A stretch of 32,327 nucleotides of DNA, taken from Mesorhizobium sp. M7A.F.Ca.US.006.01.1.1 (lineage in GTDB: Bacteria; Pseudomonadota; Alphaproteobacteria; Rhizobiales; Rhizobiaceae). Location of the stretch: NCBI RefSeq assembly GCF_003997935.1, contig NZ_RZQL01000049.1:1-32327 (forward strand), written 5' to 3'. The notes beneath the pieces are model-generated. The model was not told the origin of the DNA. It worked only from the letters and a program-made list of their open reading frames with translations, and did no database searches. Below, piece after piece: positions 18,467 through 26,579 of the stretch (positions are counted from its first letter, which is position 1; each line of letters opens with the position of its first letter). Both the position numbers and the translations under genes were made by a program.

Positions 18467-19501
18467 ATGCCCCGTTCTGTGATCGACGCGATCGGCAACA
18501 CGCCTCTGATCCGCCTCAACAAAGCTTCGGAACAAACCGGTTGCGAGATCCTGGGCAAGGCCGAATTCATGAATCCGGGCCAGTCGGTCAAGGATCGCGC
18601 GGGCCTTTTCATCATCCGCGACGCCGAGAAGCGCGGGCTGCTGAAGCCCGGCGGCGTGATCGTCGAGGGAACGGCGGGCAATACCGGCATCGGGCTGACA
18701 TTGGTCGCCAAGGCGCTCGGCTATCGCACTGTCATCGTCATTCCCGACACACAGAGCCAAGAGAAGAAGGACACGATCAAACTGCTCGGCGCCGAACTGA
18801 TCGAGGTGCCTGCCGTGCCCTACAAGAACCCCAACAATTACGTGAAACTGTCGGGGCGGTTGGCCGAGCAACTGGCAAAGACAGAACCGAACGGCGCCAT
18901 CTGGGCCAACCAGTTCGACAATGTCGCCAACCGTGACGGCCATATCCGCACCACAGCGGAGGAAATCTGGAACCAGACCGGCGGCAAGGTCGACGGCTTT
19001 GTCTCGGCAGTCGGTTCGGGCGGAACGCTGGCCGGCGTCGCTTCCGGACTGAAGGCCAAAAGCCGGGACGTGAAGATCGCGCTCGCCGATCCGCTGGGAG
19101 CCGCGCTCTACTCCTTCTACACCAACGGCGAGCTGAAGTCCGAGGGCAGCTCGATCACCGAAGGCATCGGGCAGGGGCGCATCACCGCGAATCTCGAAGG
19201 GTTCACGCCGGATTTTTCATTCCAGATCCCCGATGAGGATGCGCTGCCGATCGTCTTCGACCTTATCCAGGAAGAGGGCCTTTGCGTCGGTGGCTCGACC
19301 GGCATCAACATTGCCGGCGCGATCCGCCTGGCCAGGGAATTGGGTCCCGGCCATACCATCGTGACCATTCTTTGCGATTACGGCACGCGCTATCAGTCAA
19401 AACTGTTCAACCCGGAATTCCTACGCGAAAAGCAGCTGCCAGTGCCGGGCTGGATGGAACAGCGCAGTACAATTTCGGTGCCGTTCGAGAAAGTCGCGTG
19501 A
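18467..19501 (+). CDS. cysK: cysteine synthase A family PLP enzyme
   Basis: 344 residues of fold-type II PLP enzyme. PLP lysine is K42 in NPGQSVKDRAG; the substrate loop reads TAGNTG (69-74) where classical O-acetylserine sulfhydrylases have TSGNTG; the phosphate loop is VGSGGTLAG. The C-terminus CDYGTRYQSKLFNPEFL is typical of this rhizobial and fungal-like branch. Expected reaction: O-acetylserine plus sulfide to cysteine and acetate, in the cytoplasm; the altered loop leaves some doubt about the exact substrate. AAGGA lies 9 bases before the ATG. Its stop overlaps the next start by one base (TGATG), so it heads an operon with alaX, sseA and a GNAT gene. Confidence 0.93.
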   Translation: MPRSVIDAIGNTPLIRLNKASEQTGCEILGKAEFMNPGQSVKDRAGLFIIRDAEKRGLLKPGGVIVEGTAGNTGIGLTLVAKALGYRTVIVIPDTQSQEKKDTIKLLGAELIEVPAVPYKNPNNYVKLSGRLAEQLAKTEPNGAIWANQFDNVANRDGHIRTTAEEIWNQTGGKVDGFVSAVGSGGTLAGVASGLKAKSRDVKIALADPLGAALYSFYTNGELKSEGSSITEGIGQGRITANLEGFTPDFSFQIPDEDALPIVFDLIQEEGLCVGGSTGINIAGAIRLARELGPGHTIVTILCDYGTRYQSKLFNPEFLREKQLPVPGWMEQRSTISVPFEKVA

Positions 19502-20244
19502 TGGCAAACAGGACGGACGCCCTGTTTCGTGACGACGCCTATCTGCGCACGGCGGACGCAACGGTGGTTGCCGTCAACGACCGCGGCGGCATCATCCTCG
19601 ACCGGACGATCTTCTACGCCACTTCGGGCGGCCAACCGGGCGATACCGGGTATCTCGAACGCGGCGATGGCAGCCGCATCGCCATTGCCGCCACCCTCAC
19701 CGGTGAGACCAAGGACGAGATCATACACGTGCCAGCGCCGGAGCAGTCGGTTCCGCAGGTGGGCGAGGCGCTGAGGCTGGCGATCGACTGGGAGCGGCGG
19801 CATCTCCTGATGCGCATGCACGCGGCTTGCCACCTGCTCACCGTCGTCTGCCCGTTCCCGATCACCGGTGCTTCGGTTTCCGAGGACGACAGCCGTGTCG
19901 ACTTCGACGCTCCGGATGCCGGCTTCACCAAGGAGGACGTCACCGCCGGGCTGATGGACCTGGTGCGGGCCGACCACCCGATCTTTGTCAGGCTGATCAG
20001 CGACGAGGAACTGGCCGCCAATCCCGGCCTGGTGAAATCCAAGAACGTCCGGCCGCCGGTCGGCACCGGCAAGATCCGCCTGGTCTGTATCGGCGACAAC
20101 GCCTCGGTGGACAGCCAGCCCTGCGGCGGCACCCATGTGAAAAGCACCGGCGAAGTCGGCGAGATCCACATCGGCAAGATCGAGAAGAAGGGGCGTGAAA
20201 ACAGGCGCTTTCGTATCCGCTTTGGGCCGACGCCGGCAAACTGA
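19501..20244 (+). CDS. alaX: trans-acting alanyl-tRNA editing protein AlaX
   Basis: 247 residues. The glycine-rich motif SGGQPGDTG at about 41-49 marks the AlaX-M type with its extra N-terminal domain. Zinc ligands are HAACH (about 107-111) and CGGTH (about 208-212), the two motifs of the AlaRS second additional domain. The enzyme hydrolyses Ser-tRNA(Ala), and perhaps Gly-tRNA(Ala), in trans in the cytoplasm. The ATG at 19501 shares its A with the cysK stop, showing translational coupling. Being linked to cysteine synthesis, it may protect against serine mischarging when serine pools change, which is an inference from context. Confidence 0.93.
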   Translation: MANRTDALFRDDAYLRTADATVVAVNDRGGIILDRTIFYATSGGQPGDTGYLERGDGSRIAIAATLTGETKDEIIHVPAPEQSVPQVGEALRLAIDWERRHLLMRMHAACHLLTVVCPFPITGASVSEDDSRVDFDAPDAGFTKEDVTAGLMDLVRADHPIFVRLISDEELAANPGLVKSKNVRPPVGTGKIRLVCIGDNASVDSQPCGGTHVKSTGEVGEIHIGKIEKKGRENRRFRIRFGPTPAN

Positions 20245-20283
20245 ACAGACAGTGATCGCCAAAAGGCGAGCAGGAGAACAAGA

Positions 20284-21150
20284 ATGGCCGAGGACAGCCC
20301 CTTCACCGTCGACGCAGACTGGCTGCAGCAACGTCTCGGCGAGCCGGGCCTGACGATCATCGACGCATCATGGTATCTCCCGGCGCAAAAGCGCGATGCG
20401 CGAGGCGAGTATGAGTCGGCCCATATCCCGGGCGCACGATTTCTCGATCAGGATGCCGCTTCGGACCCCGATTCGCCCCTGCCGCATACCTTGCCGTCGC
20501 CGCAGCATTTCGCCCAGTATGTCGGTGCCATGGGCGTCTCTGCCGATGACACCATCGTCGTCTACGATGGTCCGGGCTTCTTCGCGGCGCCCCGGGCGTG
20601 GTGGATGTTCAGGGTGATGGGCGTCTTCCAGACCTATATTCTGGATGGAGGCTTCGATGGCTGGAAAGCCGCCGGCAGGCCGGTGACGGCCGAACCGACC
20701 AAGATCGCGCCAAGCGTGTTTCATGCCGACTTCGACGCCGGGCGCGTCGTCAGCCTCGCCGACATGCGCCAGATCGTCGACACCAGGGCAAGCCAGATCG
20801 CCGACGCCCGGGGGCCGGGCCGCTTCACCGGCGCCGAGCCTGAACCGCGCGCGGGTATCCGCTCCGGCCATATGCCTGGCGCGCGCAATCTGCCCTATTC
20901 GGCGCTGTCGGAAAATGGCGAGCTGCTGTCGAAGGACCGCCTGCGCAAGGTGATCGAGGAGGCCGGCATCGATCTGTCGAAACCTGTCGTCACTTCATGC
21001 GGCTCCGGCATCACCGCGGCGGTGGTAACGCTGGCGCTGGAAACGCTTGGCCATACGAACAACAGGCTTTACGACGGCTCCTGGACGGAGTGGGGCGGGC
21101 TTTCAGACACGCCTGTCGTGACCGGCCCCGTTGTGACCGGCAAGGAATGA
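20284..21150 (+). CDS. sseA: 3-mercaptopyruvate sulfurtransferase
   Basis: 288 residues with two rhodanese domains: an inactive N-terminal one (about 8-130, with AHIPGARFLDQD) and a C-terminal one with the catalytic loop CGSGITA, Cys239. The CG[ST]G[IV]TA loop is the mark of mercaptopyruvate rather than thiosulfate sulfurtransferases. It moves sulfur from 3-mercaptopyruvate, a cysteine breakdown product, to thiols or cyanide. AGGAG lies 9 bases before the ATG. It sits 39 bases after alaX and overlaps the next gene (ATGA), so it belongs to the cysK transcript. Confidence 0.94.
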   Translation: MAEDSPFTVDADWLQQRLGEPGLTIIDASWYLPAQKRDARGEYESAHIPGARFLDQDAASDPDSPLPHTLPSPQHFAQYVGAMGVSADDTIVVYDGPGFFAAPRAWWMFRVMGVFQTYILDGGFDGWKAAGRPVTAEPTKIAPSVFHADFDAGRVVSLADMRQIVDTRASQIADARGPGRFTGAEPEPRAGIRSGHMPGARNLPYSALSENGELLSKDRLRKVIEEAGIDLSKPVVTSCGSGITAAVVTLALETLGHTNNRLYDGSWTEWGGLSDTPVVTGPVVTGKE

Positions 21151-21719
21151 AGACGATGGAAAACGGCGCGCTGGAAGACATCGACGTCACGGTGACGTTC
21201 CTCGAGATGCATGTGCCTCCGGCCTATTCGCCGCCCGTGCCGTATAACCGTCAGGTCGCGCTGCTGAGGACCAAGGACATTCCGCTGCATTTCTACCGCT
21301 ATCTGATGGACCGGGTGGGGCGCAAATGGCACTGGGTCAATGTGCTGAGGCTGGATGACGACGAGCTTTCGGCCGGCATCCATCGCGAGGACCGTGACAT
21401 CAGGGTGCTCTACCTCGACGGCGCCCCCGCCGGCTTCTTCGATCTCAAGCCGCATCTGCCGGAGGAAGTCGAGCTTGCCTATTTCGGCATGATGGAACAT
21501 GCGACCGGGCAAGGCATCGGCCGCTGGTTCCTGGGCTCCGCGATCGCTGCCGCATGGTCGCATGGGCCGAAGCGGGTGACGGTGCAGACCTGCACGCTCG
21601 ATCATCCGGCGGCTCTGCCGCTCTACCAGAAGCTCGGCTTTGCACCGGTGGCGCAAAAGAAGGAAATCGTGCATCCGCTGCCTTTCGCCGAGCGCGCGGC
21701 CAGCGTCATGCGGCCCTAG
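21147..21719 (+). CDS. GNAT-family N-acetyltransferase
   Basis: 190 residues. The GNAT core is visible as LYLDGAPAGFFDL (beta-4 region), ELAYFGMMEHATGQGIGRWFLGSA with the acetyl-CoA loop GQGIG, and HPAALPLYQKLGFAPV, the usual end of the fold. The substrate is unknown; it could acetylate a small amine or a protein. The ATG at 21147 overlaps the sseA stop by four bases (ATGA); a second ATG at 21156 is possible. It is the last gene of the cysK-alaX-sseA run, and that context hints at, but does not prove, an amino-acid-related substrate. Confidence 0.9.
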   Translation: MKTMENGALEDIDVTVTFLEMHVPPAYSPPVPYNRQVALLRTKDIPLHFYRYLMDRVGRKWHWVNVLRLDDDELSAGIHREDRDIRVLYLDGAPAGFFDLKPHLPEEVELAYFGMMEHATGQGIGRWFLGSAIAAAWSHGPKRVTVQTCTLDHPAALPLYQKLGFAPVAQKKEIVHPLPFAERAASVMRP

Positions 21720-21830
21720 CCGGAAGCTGACACCAGCTCGAATCTGAACCTGTCGTTCATCGGCCCTTCAGGCTGCTTTTGGCATGTTGCCCGCACCATC
21801 AATGCGGCCAAGGCCGAAGGAGACGAAGAC

Positions 21831-22388
21831 ATGCTGACCCGCCGTACACTTGCCGCCGCGCTGATCGCGACGATTGTCATGCCAAGCCTGGCCGCAGCCC
21901 AGGCGACAACGCCTTCGGCCGCGACGATCGAGCGGAAGCTCGAGGCGGCACCGCGCGTGAAATTGCGGCCGAACGAGCGCGTCACCATCCGGGAATTCAA
22001 GCGGCGCCCGGATTTGCGCCGCATGGCCCGCTCGATCGATATCCAGTCGATCAACTTCGCCTTCGGTTCGGCGGCTATTGCCAACTCGCAATACGACAAG
22101 ATCGAGACCATTGCCGACGCGCTGCGGCGCATCCTGCGCCGCGATCCCGGCGCCCGCGTGCTGATCGAGGGTCATACCGACGCCGTCGGCTCCTTCCAGT
22201 CGAACCAGGCCCTGTCCGAACAGCGCGCCGCGTCGCTCAAGCGCACATTGGTGCGCGAATTCAGGGTGCCGGGTCATGCTCTCGAGACAGTCGGCTATGG
22301 CGAGGAGTTTTTGCTGGTGCAGACGCAGAACGAAAACTGGCAGAATCGCCGGGTGACGCTGCGCCGCTTCGACGATTTCATCCGTTGA
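21831..22388 (+). CDS. exported OmpA-domain (peptidoglycan-binding) protein
   Basis: 185 residues. An N-terminal Sec signal (about 1-23, ending LAAAQA) is followed by a charged linker and an OmpA-like domain (about 75-180): INFAFGSAAI, LIEGHTDAVGSFQSNQALSEQRA and VGYGEEFLL, with the Asp and Arg that contact diaminopimelate. There is no barrel and no lipobox, so it is probably a soluble periplasmic protein bound to the cell wall. GAAGGAGAC lies about 7 bases before the ATG. It is a single gene with its own terminator; no Tol-Pal or motor genes are near. Confidence 0.9.
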   Translation: MLTRRTLAAALIATIVMPSLAAAQATTPSAATIERKLEAAPRVKLRPNERVTIREFKRRPDLRRMARSIDIQSINFAFGSAAIANSQYDKIETIADALRRILRRDPGARVLIEGHTDAVGSFQSNQALSEQRAASLKRTLVREFRVPGHALETVGYGEEFLLVQTQNENWQNRRVTLRRFDDFIR

Positions 22389-22440
22389 GTCGCAGCTCCG
22401 AACTTTAATTAGCCGGCGCCTTTAACGGAACTTGATGAGA

Positions 22441-22468
22441 GTCGATCGCCTAGGGGCGATCGGCTTTT
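22441..22468 (+). terminator. rho-independent terminator of the OmpA-domain gene
   Basis: Ten-bp stem (22441-22450 with 22455-22464, one G-U pair), 4-base loop, then TTTTC, about 50 bases after the stop. Confidence 0.8.
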
Positions 22469-22544
22469 CGACATTTGGCAGGAATCGGGTGGGCGGCGAG
22501 GGGTTGAAGGACATAATTTCCAGTCACGACACCGGAGATTTTCC

Positions 22545-23012
22545 ATGACCATCCAGTTCAAAGCCTTGCCGACCGAAGATGTCAGGACGCTGCAGCGCGG
22601 TGGCGTCGATGCTTATGGCCAAACGCCCGAGCGAAAGATCTCCGACGGAGACGGCATGCCTTGCCGGCATTGCTTGAGGAACATAGGAGCCGGCGATGCT
22701 TACCTTGTTCTGGCGTACCGGCCATTCCCGCAGCTTCAGCCCTATGCCGAAACCGGGCCGATCTTCCTGCATGCCGAGGAATGCGACCGCGCTGCCGAGA
22801 GCGAGGCGCTGCCCGAGATTCTCGAGAGCCCCGACTACATCGTGCGAGGCTATGGCAGGGATGATCGCATCGTCTATGGCAGCGGCGGCGTGATCTCGAC
22901 CGAAGACATCACCGGGCGGGCCAAGACCTTGTTGGAACGCGACGAGATCGCCTACGTCCATGTCCGCTCGGCGCGCAACAATTGCTACCAGTGCCGCATC
23001 GAGCGCGCTTGA
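22545..23012 (+). CDS. DUF1203-family protein of unknown function
   Basis: 155 residues with the family pattern PCRHCL, then YLVLAYRPFPQLQPYAETGPIFLHAEEC. No signal peptide or membrane helix, so probably cytoplasmic. Two CxxC pairs are visible, at 40-43 (CRHC) and at the C-terminus, 147-150 (CYQC), which could together hold a metal or form disulfides. The ATG at 22545 has GGAG 8 bases upstream. It stands alone between two terminators, so it is transcribed by itself. The function of the family is not known to me. Confidence 0.85.
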   Translation: MTIQFKALPTEDVRTLQRGGVDAYGQTPERKISDGDGMPCRHCLRNIGAGDAYLVLAYRPFPQLQPYAETGPIFLHAEECDRAAESEALPEILESPDYIVRGYGRDDRIVYGSGGVISTEDITGRAKTLLERDEIAYVHVRSARNNCYQCRIERA

Positions 23013-23130
23013 GGCTGAGATTAGCCGCTGGAAACTGTTGTCGTACTCCCGTCGCATATTCGCGATAGAAAGCCATTGTCGATCGATTTGCCGACCGCGG
23101 ATGAACCGGCGGTAAATCTCGACATCGAGG

Positions 23131-23156
23131 AAGCGGGGCTTTGGCTCCGCTTTTTT
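23131..23156 (+). terminator. rho-independent terminator of the DUF1203 gene
   Basis: Stem of AAGCGGGGC with GGCTCCGCTT (one G-U pair) and a small T loop, followed by a run of T, about 120 bases after the stop. Confidence 0.8.
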
Positions 23157-23197
23157 GTTGCCTGCGTTTGGCGCGGAGGTATTCCGCGCAACAAAAA

Positions 23198-23222
23198 AGC
23201 CCGTCGGCATAGCCGACGGGCT
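23198..23222 (-). terminator. rho-independent terminator of the double-barrel omp gene
   Basis: Perfect 11-bp stem (23198-23208 with 23212-23222) and 3-base loop. The A run at 23193-23198 reads as U on the minus strand. It lies 24 bases after the omp stop. Confidence 0.92.
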
Positions 23223-23245
23223 GCAACTGTTGGCTGGAGGGCCTT

Positions 23246-24553
23246 TTAGTTGAACTTGTACTTCGCGCCGAGACGCACGGTGTGGAAAGAGGAAGTCGCG
23301 GTAAGGGTGTCGTCAGGTGCGCCGAATTCCGAAGAAAAGTCCTTCTTGGCGAACTGCGAATAGCGATATTCGAGGCCAACGGTGACATTGCTGGACAGAG
23401 CCGTTTCCAGGCCGCCACCGACCGAGAAGCCGCTGGAGCCCCAGTCGAGGATGTCGCCGATCGGGTCGGAACCGTTCAGATCGAAATGCTGCCAGCTGTA
23501 GCCGGCAAGCGCATAGGCAAGGGTCGATTCGTTCATCTTCATACCGACGCGGCCCAGCACATCGAACCCATAGTCGGTATCGACGTTGATCGATCCGCCG
23601 CCGAGATCCAGCTTTGAGGTCATGCCGGAGTAGCGGGCATCGACCATGACGCCTGCGACCCAGCTACCGAAGTCATGATCGTAGCCGACGTTCAGTTCAC
23701 CAAAGGCACCCTCGCCACCGAGACCGTTGAATTCCAGGTCGCCGAGCGGCGGAACGTTGATCTGGTGCACGGACGCACCGGCGCCACCAGCGCCGCCGAT
23801 ATAGAAGCCGGTCCAGTTGTAGGCTGGCGTCTCGAAGGCGGCACCGCCGCCGTTCTGGGCGCCGAAACGGTAATTGGCTGCGATCTGGAAAGTATGCCGC
23901 GACGTATCGAGATTGAGGAGGCCATCCGGAGCTCCGATAAGGCCGGCCTCGGAAAGAAGATCGTTCTTGGTGCCGAAGCCCGTATAGCGATATTCGGTCT
24001 TGATCGTCCAATTGCTGTTGAGGGCCGTTTCAATGCCACCGCCGACGAAGTATCCGCTCTGGTCCCAATCGAAGCCGAAGCCAGCGTTCGTATCGAGCTT
24101 GTACTTCTGCCAGGAATAGCCACCCAGCACGTAGCCCAGAGTGTTTGGTGTCAAGAGGTAACCGAGACGCAGACCAGCGTCGAAACCGTAGGTTTCCTTA
24201 ATCGAAGCGTCGAACCCCGTAATGTCCAGCGTGGTCTTGATGTTGCCCACGTGAGCGTCCAGCAGACCTCCGATGAGGAACCGGGGCGAGACCATATAGT
24301 CATAGCCAACCGTCAGCTCACCATAGACGCCTTCGCCACCAATGCCGTTCAGCGAGACTGGAATAAAATCGCTGCTGAGCTTGTGCACGTTGGCACCTGC
24401 ACCAACGCCAAAACCAACATACAGACCGCTCCAGTTAAAGCCGGCAGCTTCTTCTACCGGCTGCACGATGTCTGCTGCATGAGCAGCAGACATCAAAGCC
24501 ACAGCAGAAACAGCACCAAGAAGAAAAGATTTCGCGGATGTGCGAATGAACAT
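23246..24553 (-). CDS. outer-membrane protein with two tandem Omp25/31-like beta-barrels
   Basis: 435 residues. Signal peptide 1-26 (ending AHA). Residues 27-231 form one complete Omp25-like unit and 232-435 a second of almost equal length (205 and 204 residues). Each starts with a matched motif (NWSGLYVGFGVGAGANVH; NWTGFYIGGAGGAGASVH), has NGIGGEGVYGEL or NGLGGEGAFGEL, GYSWQ, GGGIETAL or GGGLETAL, EYRYTGF or EYRYSQF, and ends in an aromatic strand (YRFG; YKFN). Ordinary Omp25/31 proteins are 200-240 residues with one barrel. The ATG at 24553 is the first of the frame that gives a signal peptide. Role: structural surface protein, not shown to be a porin. Confidence 0.9.
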   Translation of the reverse strand: MFIRTSAKSFLLGAVSAVALMSAAHAADIVQPVEEAAGFNWSGLYVGFGVGAGANVHKLSSDFIPVSLNGIGGEGVYGELTVGYDYMVSPRFLIGGLLDAHVGNIKTTLDITGFDASIKETYGFDAGLRLGYLLTPNTLGYVLGGYSWQKYKLDTNAGFGFDWDQSGYFVGGGIETALNSNWTIKTEYRYTGFGTKNDLLSEAGLIGAPDGLLNLDTSRHTFQIAANYRFGAQNGGGAAFETPAYNWTGFYIGGAGGAGASVHQINVPPLGDLEFNGLGGEGAFGELNVGYDHDFGSWVAGVMVDARYSGMTSKLDLGGGSINVDTDYGFDVLGRVGMKMNESTLAYALAGYSWQHFDLNGSDPIGDILDWGSSGFSVGGGLETALSSNVTVGLEYRYSQFAKKDFSSEFGAPDDTLTATSSFHTVRLGAKYKFN

Positions 24554-24700
24554 TTGCCCGTACCCCAATGAATAAACCCAGAATGTCTCTAGCAGGGAGT
24601 CGGCCGGTACGGGAATGACAAATATGCAACAATGATGAGCAAAGTGCCGTTGCGTCATATCTTTCGACGCCATGCTTTGTCTGAAAAACAGGCTCGCAAG

Positions 24701-24729
24701 AAAAAACCCGCCGGCATGGAACCGGCGGG
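24701..24729 (-). terminator. rho-independent terminator of ald
   Basis: Perfect 8-bp GC stem (24707-24714 with 24722-24729), 7-base loop, and an A run at 24701-24706 that reads as U on the minus strand, 30 bases after the ald stop. Confidence 0.9.
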
Positions 24730-24758
24730 CTGGACTGAAAGGAGCTGTTTCGCGAAAA

Positions 24759-25874
24759 TCAGGCGGCGAGAACGGCTTTCGGCTCGACCAGTTCGTAGCC
24801 GAGCGCCTCGGCGACTGCCCGGTTGGTGATCTTGCCTTTATGGACATTGAGGCCGTTGCGCAGGTGATGATCGTCGACCAGCGCCTTGAGGCCCTTGTCG
24901 GCAAGCTGCAGGCCATAGTGTAGCGTCGCGTTGTTGAGCGCGTGGGCCGAAGTGACCGGCACGGCACCTGGCATGTTGGCGACGCAATAGTGGATGACGC
25001 CGTCGACCTCATAGGTCGGCTCGGCATGAGTGGTGGCGTGCGAGGTTTCGAAGCAGCCGCCCTGGTCGATGGCGACGTCGACCAGCACCGAGCCTTTCTT
25101 CATGCCCGACAGCATTTCGCGCGAAACCAGTTTTGGCGCCGCGGCACCCGGGATCAGCACCGCGCCGACGACGATGTCGGCTGAAAAACACTCTTCTTCC
25201 AGCGCCTCGACAGTCGAGTAGCGGGTGTGGACGCGGCCGGCGAAGAGATCGTCGAGCTGGCGCAGGCGCGGGATCGAGCGATCGATGATGGTGACGTCGG
25301 CGCCAAGTCCCGCCGCCATTCTGGCCGCATGCAGGCCGACAACGCCACCGCCGAGCACGGTGACCTTGCCGGGCAGCACGCCGGGCACGCCGCCGAGCAG
25401 CACGCCGCGGCCGCCATTGGCCTTCTGCAGTGCCGTGGCACCGGCCTGGATCGACAGGCGTCCGGCAACTTCCGACATCGGCGCCAGCAGCGGCAGGCCG
25501 CCACGGTCGTCGGTCACGGTCTCGTAGGCGATTGCCGTCACGCCGGACGCAAGCAGGCCCTTGGTCTGCTCCGGATCCGGAGCAAGGTGAAGGTAGGTAT
25601 ACAGGATCTGGCCTTCGCGAAGCTGCGCCCATTCGCTGGGCTGCGGCTCCTTGACCTTGACGATCATGTCCGACCTGGCGAACACCTCGGCGGCCGTCTT
25701 GGCAATCGTGGCACCGGCAGCGCGATAGGCGTTGTCATCGGCGCCGATGCCGGCCCCGGCCCCGGTCTCGACCAGCACTTCGTGGCCATGGGCGACATAT
25801 TCGCGGACCGAGCCGGGGGTGAGGCCGACGCGGTATTCGTGGTTCTTGATTTCCTTGGGGCAGCCGACGCGCAT
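24759..25874 (-). CDS. ald: alanine dehydrogenase
   Basis: 371 residues, the normal length. MRVGCPKEIKNHEYRVGLTPGSVREYVAHGHEV carries the pyruvate-binding arginine; KVKEPQPSEW holds the catalytic lysine; YLHLAPDPE the catalytic histidine; VLGGGVVGLHAARMAAGLGADVTIID is the NAD-binding Rossmann motif; VDVAIDQGGCFETSHATTH follows. It converts L-alanine and NAD to pyruvate, ammonia and NADH, reversibly, in the cytoplasm. AGGAG lies 6 bases before the ATG. A Lrp/AsnC regulator is divergent across 156 bases, as is common for ald genes. Confidence 0.97.
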   Translation of the reverse strand: MRVGCPKEIKNHEYRVGLTPGSVREYVAHGHEVLVETGAGAGIGADDNAYRAAGATIAKTAAEVFARSDMIVKVKEPQPSEWAQLREGQILYTYLHLAPDPEQTKGLLASGVTAIAYETVTDDRGGLPLLAPMSEVAGRLSIQAGATALQKANGGRGVLLGGVPGVLPGKVTVLGGGVVGLHAARMAAGLGADVTIIDRSIPRLRQLDDLFAGRVHTRYSTVEALEEECFSADIVVGAVLIPGAAAPKLVSREMLSGMKKGSVLVDVAIDQGGCFETSHATTHAEPTYEVDGVIHYCVANMPGAVPVTSAHALNNATLHYGLQLADKGLKALVDDHHLRNGLNVHKGKITNRAVAEALGYELVEPKAVLAA

Positions 25875-25929
25875 TTTCTTCTCCTGATCCGGCCCTTTTG
25901 GGCTCGTTCCCTGTATGGATGGAGTGAAC

Positions 25930-26029
25930 CACGAATCGTTGCGCAGGTGTTTGCGAATGCGCTTGCGCCAAACGGCCGGTTTCGATAATCGTTGCGCGAA
26001 ATAACAAGATATTCGCAGGATTCACGAAT
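25930..26029. promoter_or_regulatory. likely Lrp-type operator region between ald and its divergent regulator
   Basis: The 11-mer AATCGTTGCGC occurs twice in direct orientation (25934-25944 and 25987-25997, 53 bases apart, about five helical turns) and CACGAAT twice (25930-25936 and 26023-26029). Repeated sites on one DNA face fit binding by an Lrp octamer. The claim is inference from layout; no footprint is known to me. Confidence 0.55.
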
Positions 26030-26030
26030 A

Positions 26031-26504
26031 ATGCCGCTCGACAGGATTGATATCGCCATTCTCGAGGCCTTGCAGAAGGATGGCAGGATACCCAATGCGG
26101 CGCTGGCCGAGAAGGTCGGCCTGTCACAGTCGGCCTGTTCGCGCCGGCTCGACAATCTGGAAAAATCCGGAACCATTCGTGGCTATCATGCCCGGCTTTC
26201 CAATGCGGCACTTGGCCACCAGATGACCGCGATCGTGCACATATCGCTGTCAGGACAGTTCGAGAAGACGCTGTCGGATTTCGAGGCGGCAATCAAACGC
26301 TGCCCGAACGTGCTGTCCTGCCATCTGATGTCGGGCGAATACGACTACATCCTGAGGATCGCGGCGAAGGATCTCGTCGACTATGAGCGCATCCACAAGG
26401 AATGGCTGTCGGCGATGCCGCATGTGACGAAGATCAATTCGTCCTTTGCGCTACGTGAAATCGTCGACAGGACCGCCATGGGCATGAAGCCGGAAATGGC
26501 CTAG
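26031..26504 (+). CDS. Lrp/AsnC-family transcriptional regulator, likely controls ald
   Basis: 157 residues. N-terminal helix-turn-helix: LDRIDIAILEALQKDGR, then NAALAEKVGLSQSACSRRLDNLEKSGTIRGY. C-terminal RAM (ligand-binding) domain: MTAIVHISLSGQ and VLSCHLMSGEYDYILRIAAKDLVDYERI, with the Gly-Asp/Glu-Tyr-Asp core. The ATG at 26031 is preferred to a TTG at 25992, which would put 13 extra residues before the HTH. It diverges from ald, so by analogy with AldR/Lrp regulators it probably activates ald in response to alanine or other amino acids. The specific effector is not visible in the sequence. Confidence 0.93.
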   Translation: MPLDRIDIAILEALQKDGRIPNAALAEKVGLSQSACSRRLDNLEKSGTIRGYHARLSNAALGHQMTAIVHISLSGQFEKTLSDFEAAIKRCPNVLSCHLMSGEYDYILRIAAKDLVDYERIHKEWLSAMPHVTKINSSFALREIVDRTAMGMKPEMA

Positions 26505-26579
26505 TTCCTCGACACAGAAGTTCTGACGGGTCGCTGCATAGACAAACCACCTGCCTTCGATTTGCGGAAACGGGCGTCA

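Noticed and set aside
24554..25027. N-terminal extension of the double-barrel omp frame
   Set aside because: It would overlap the end of ald and the ald terminator and would bury the clear signal peptide that begins at 24553.
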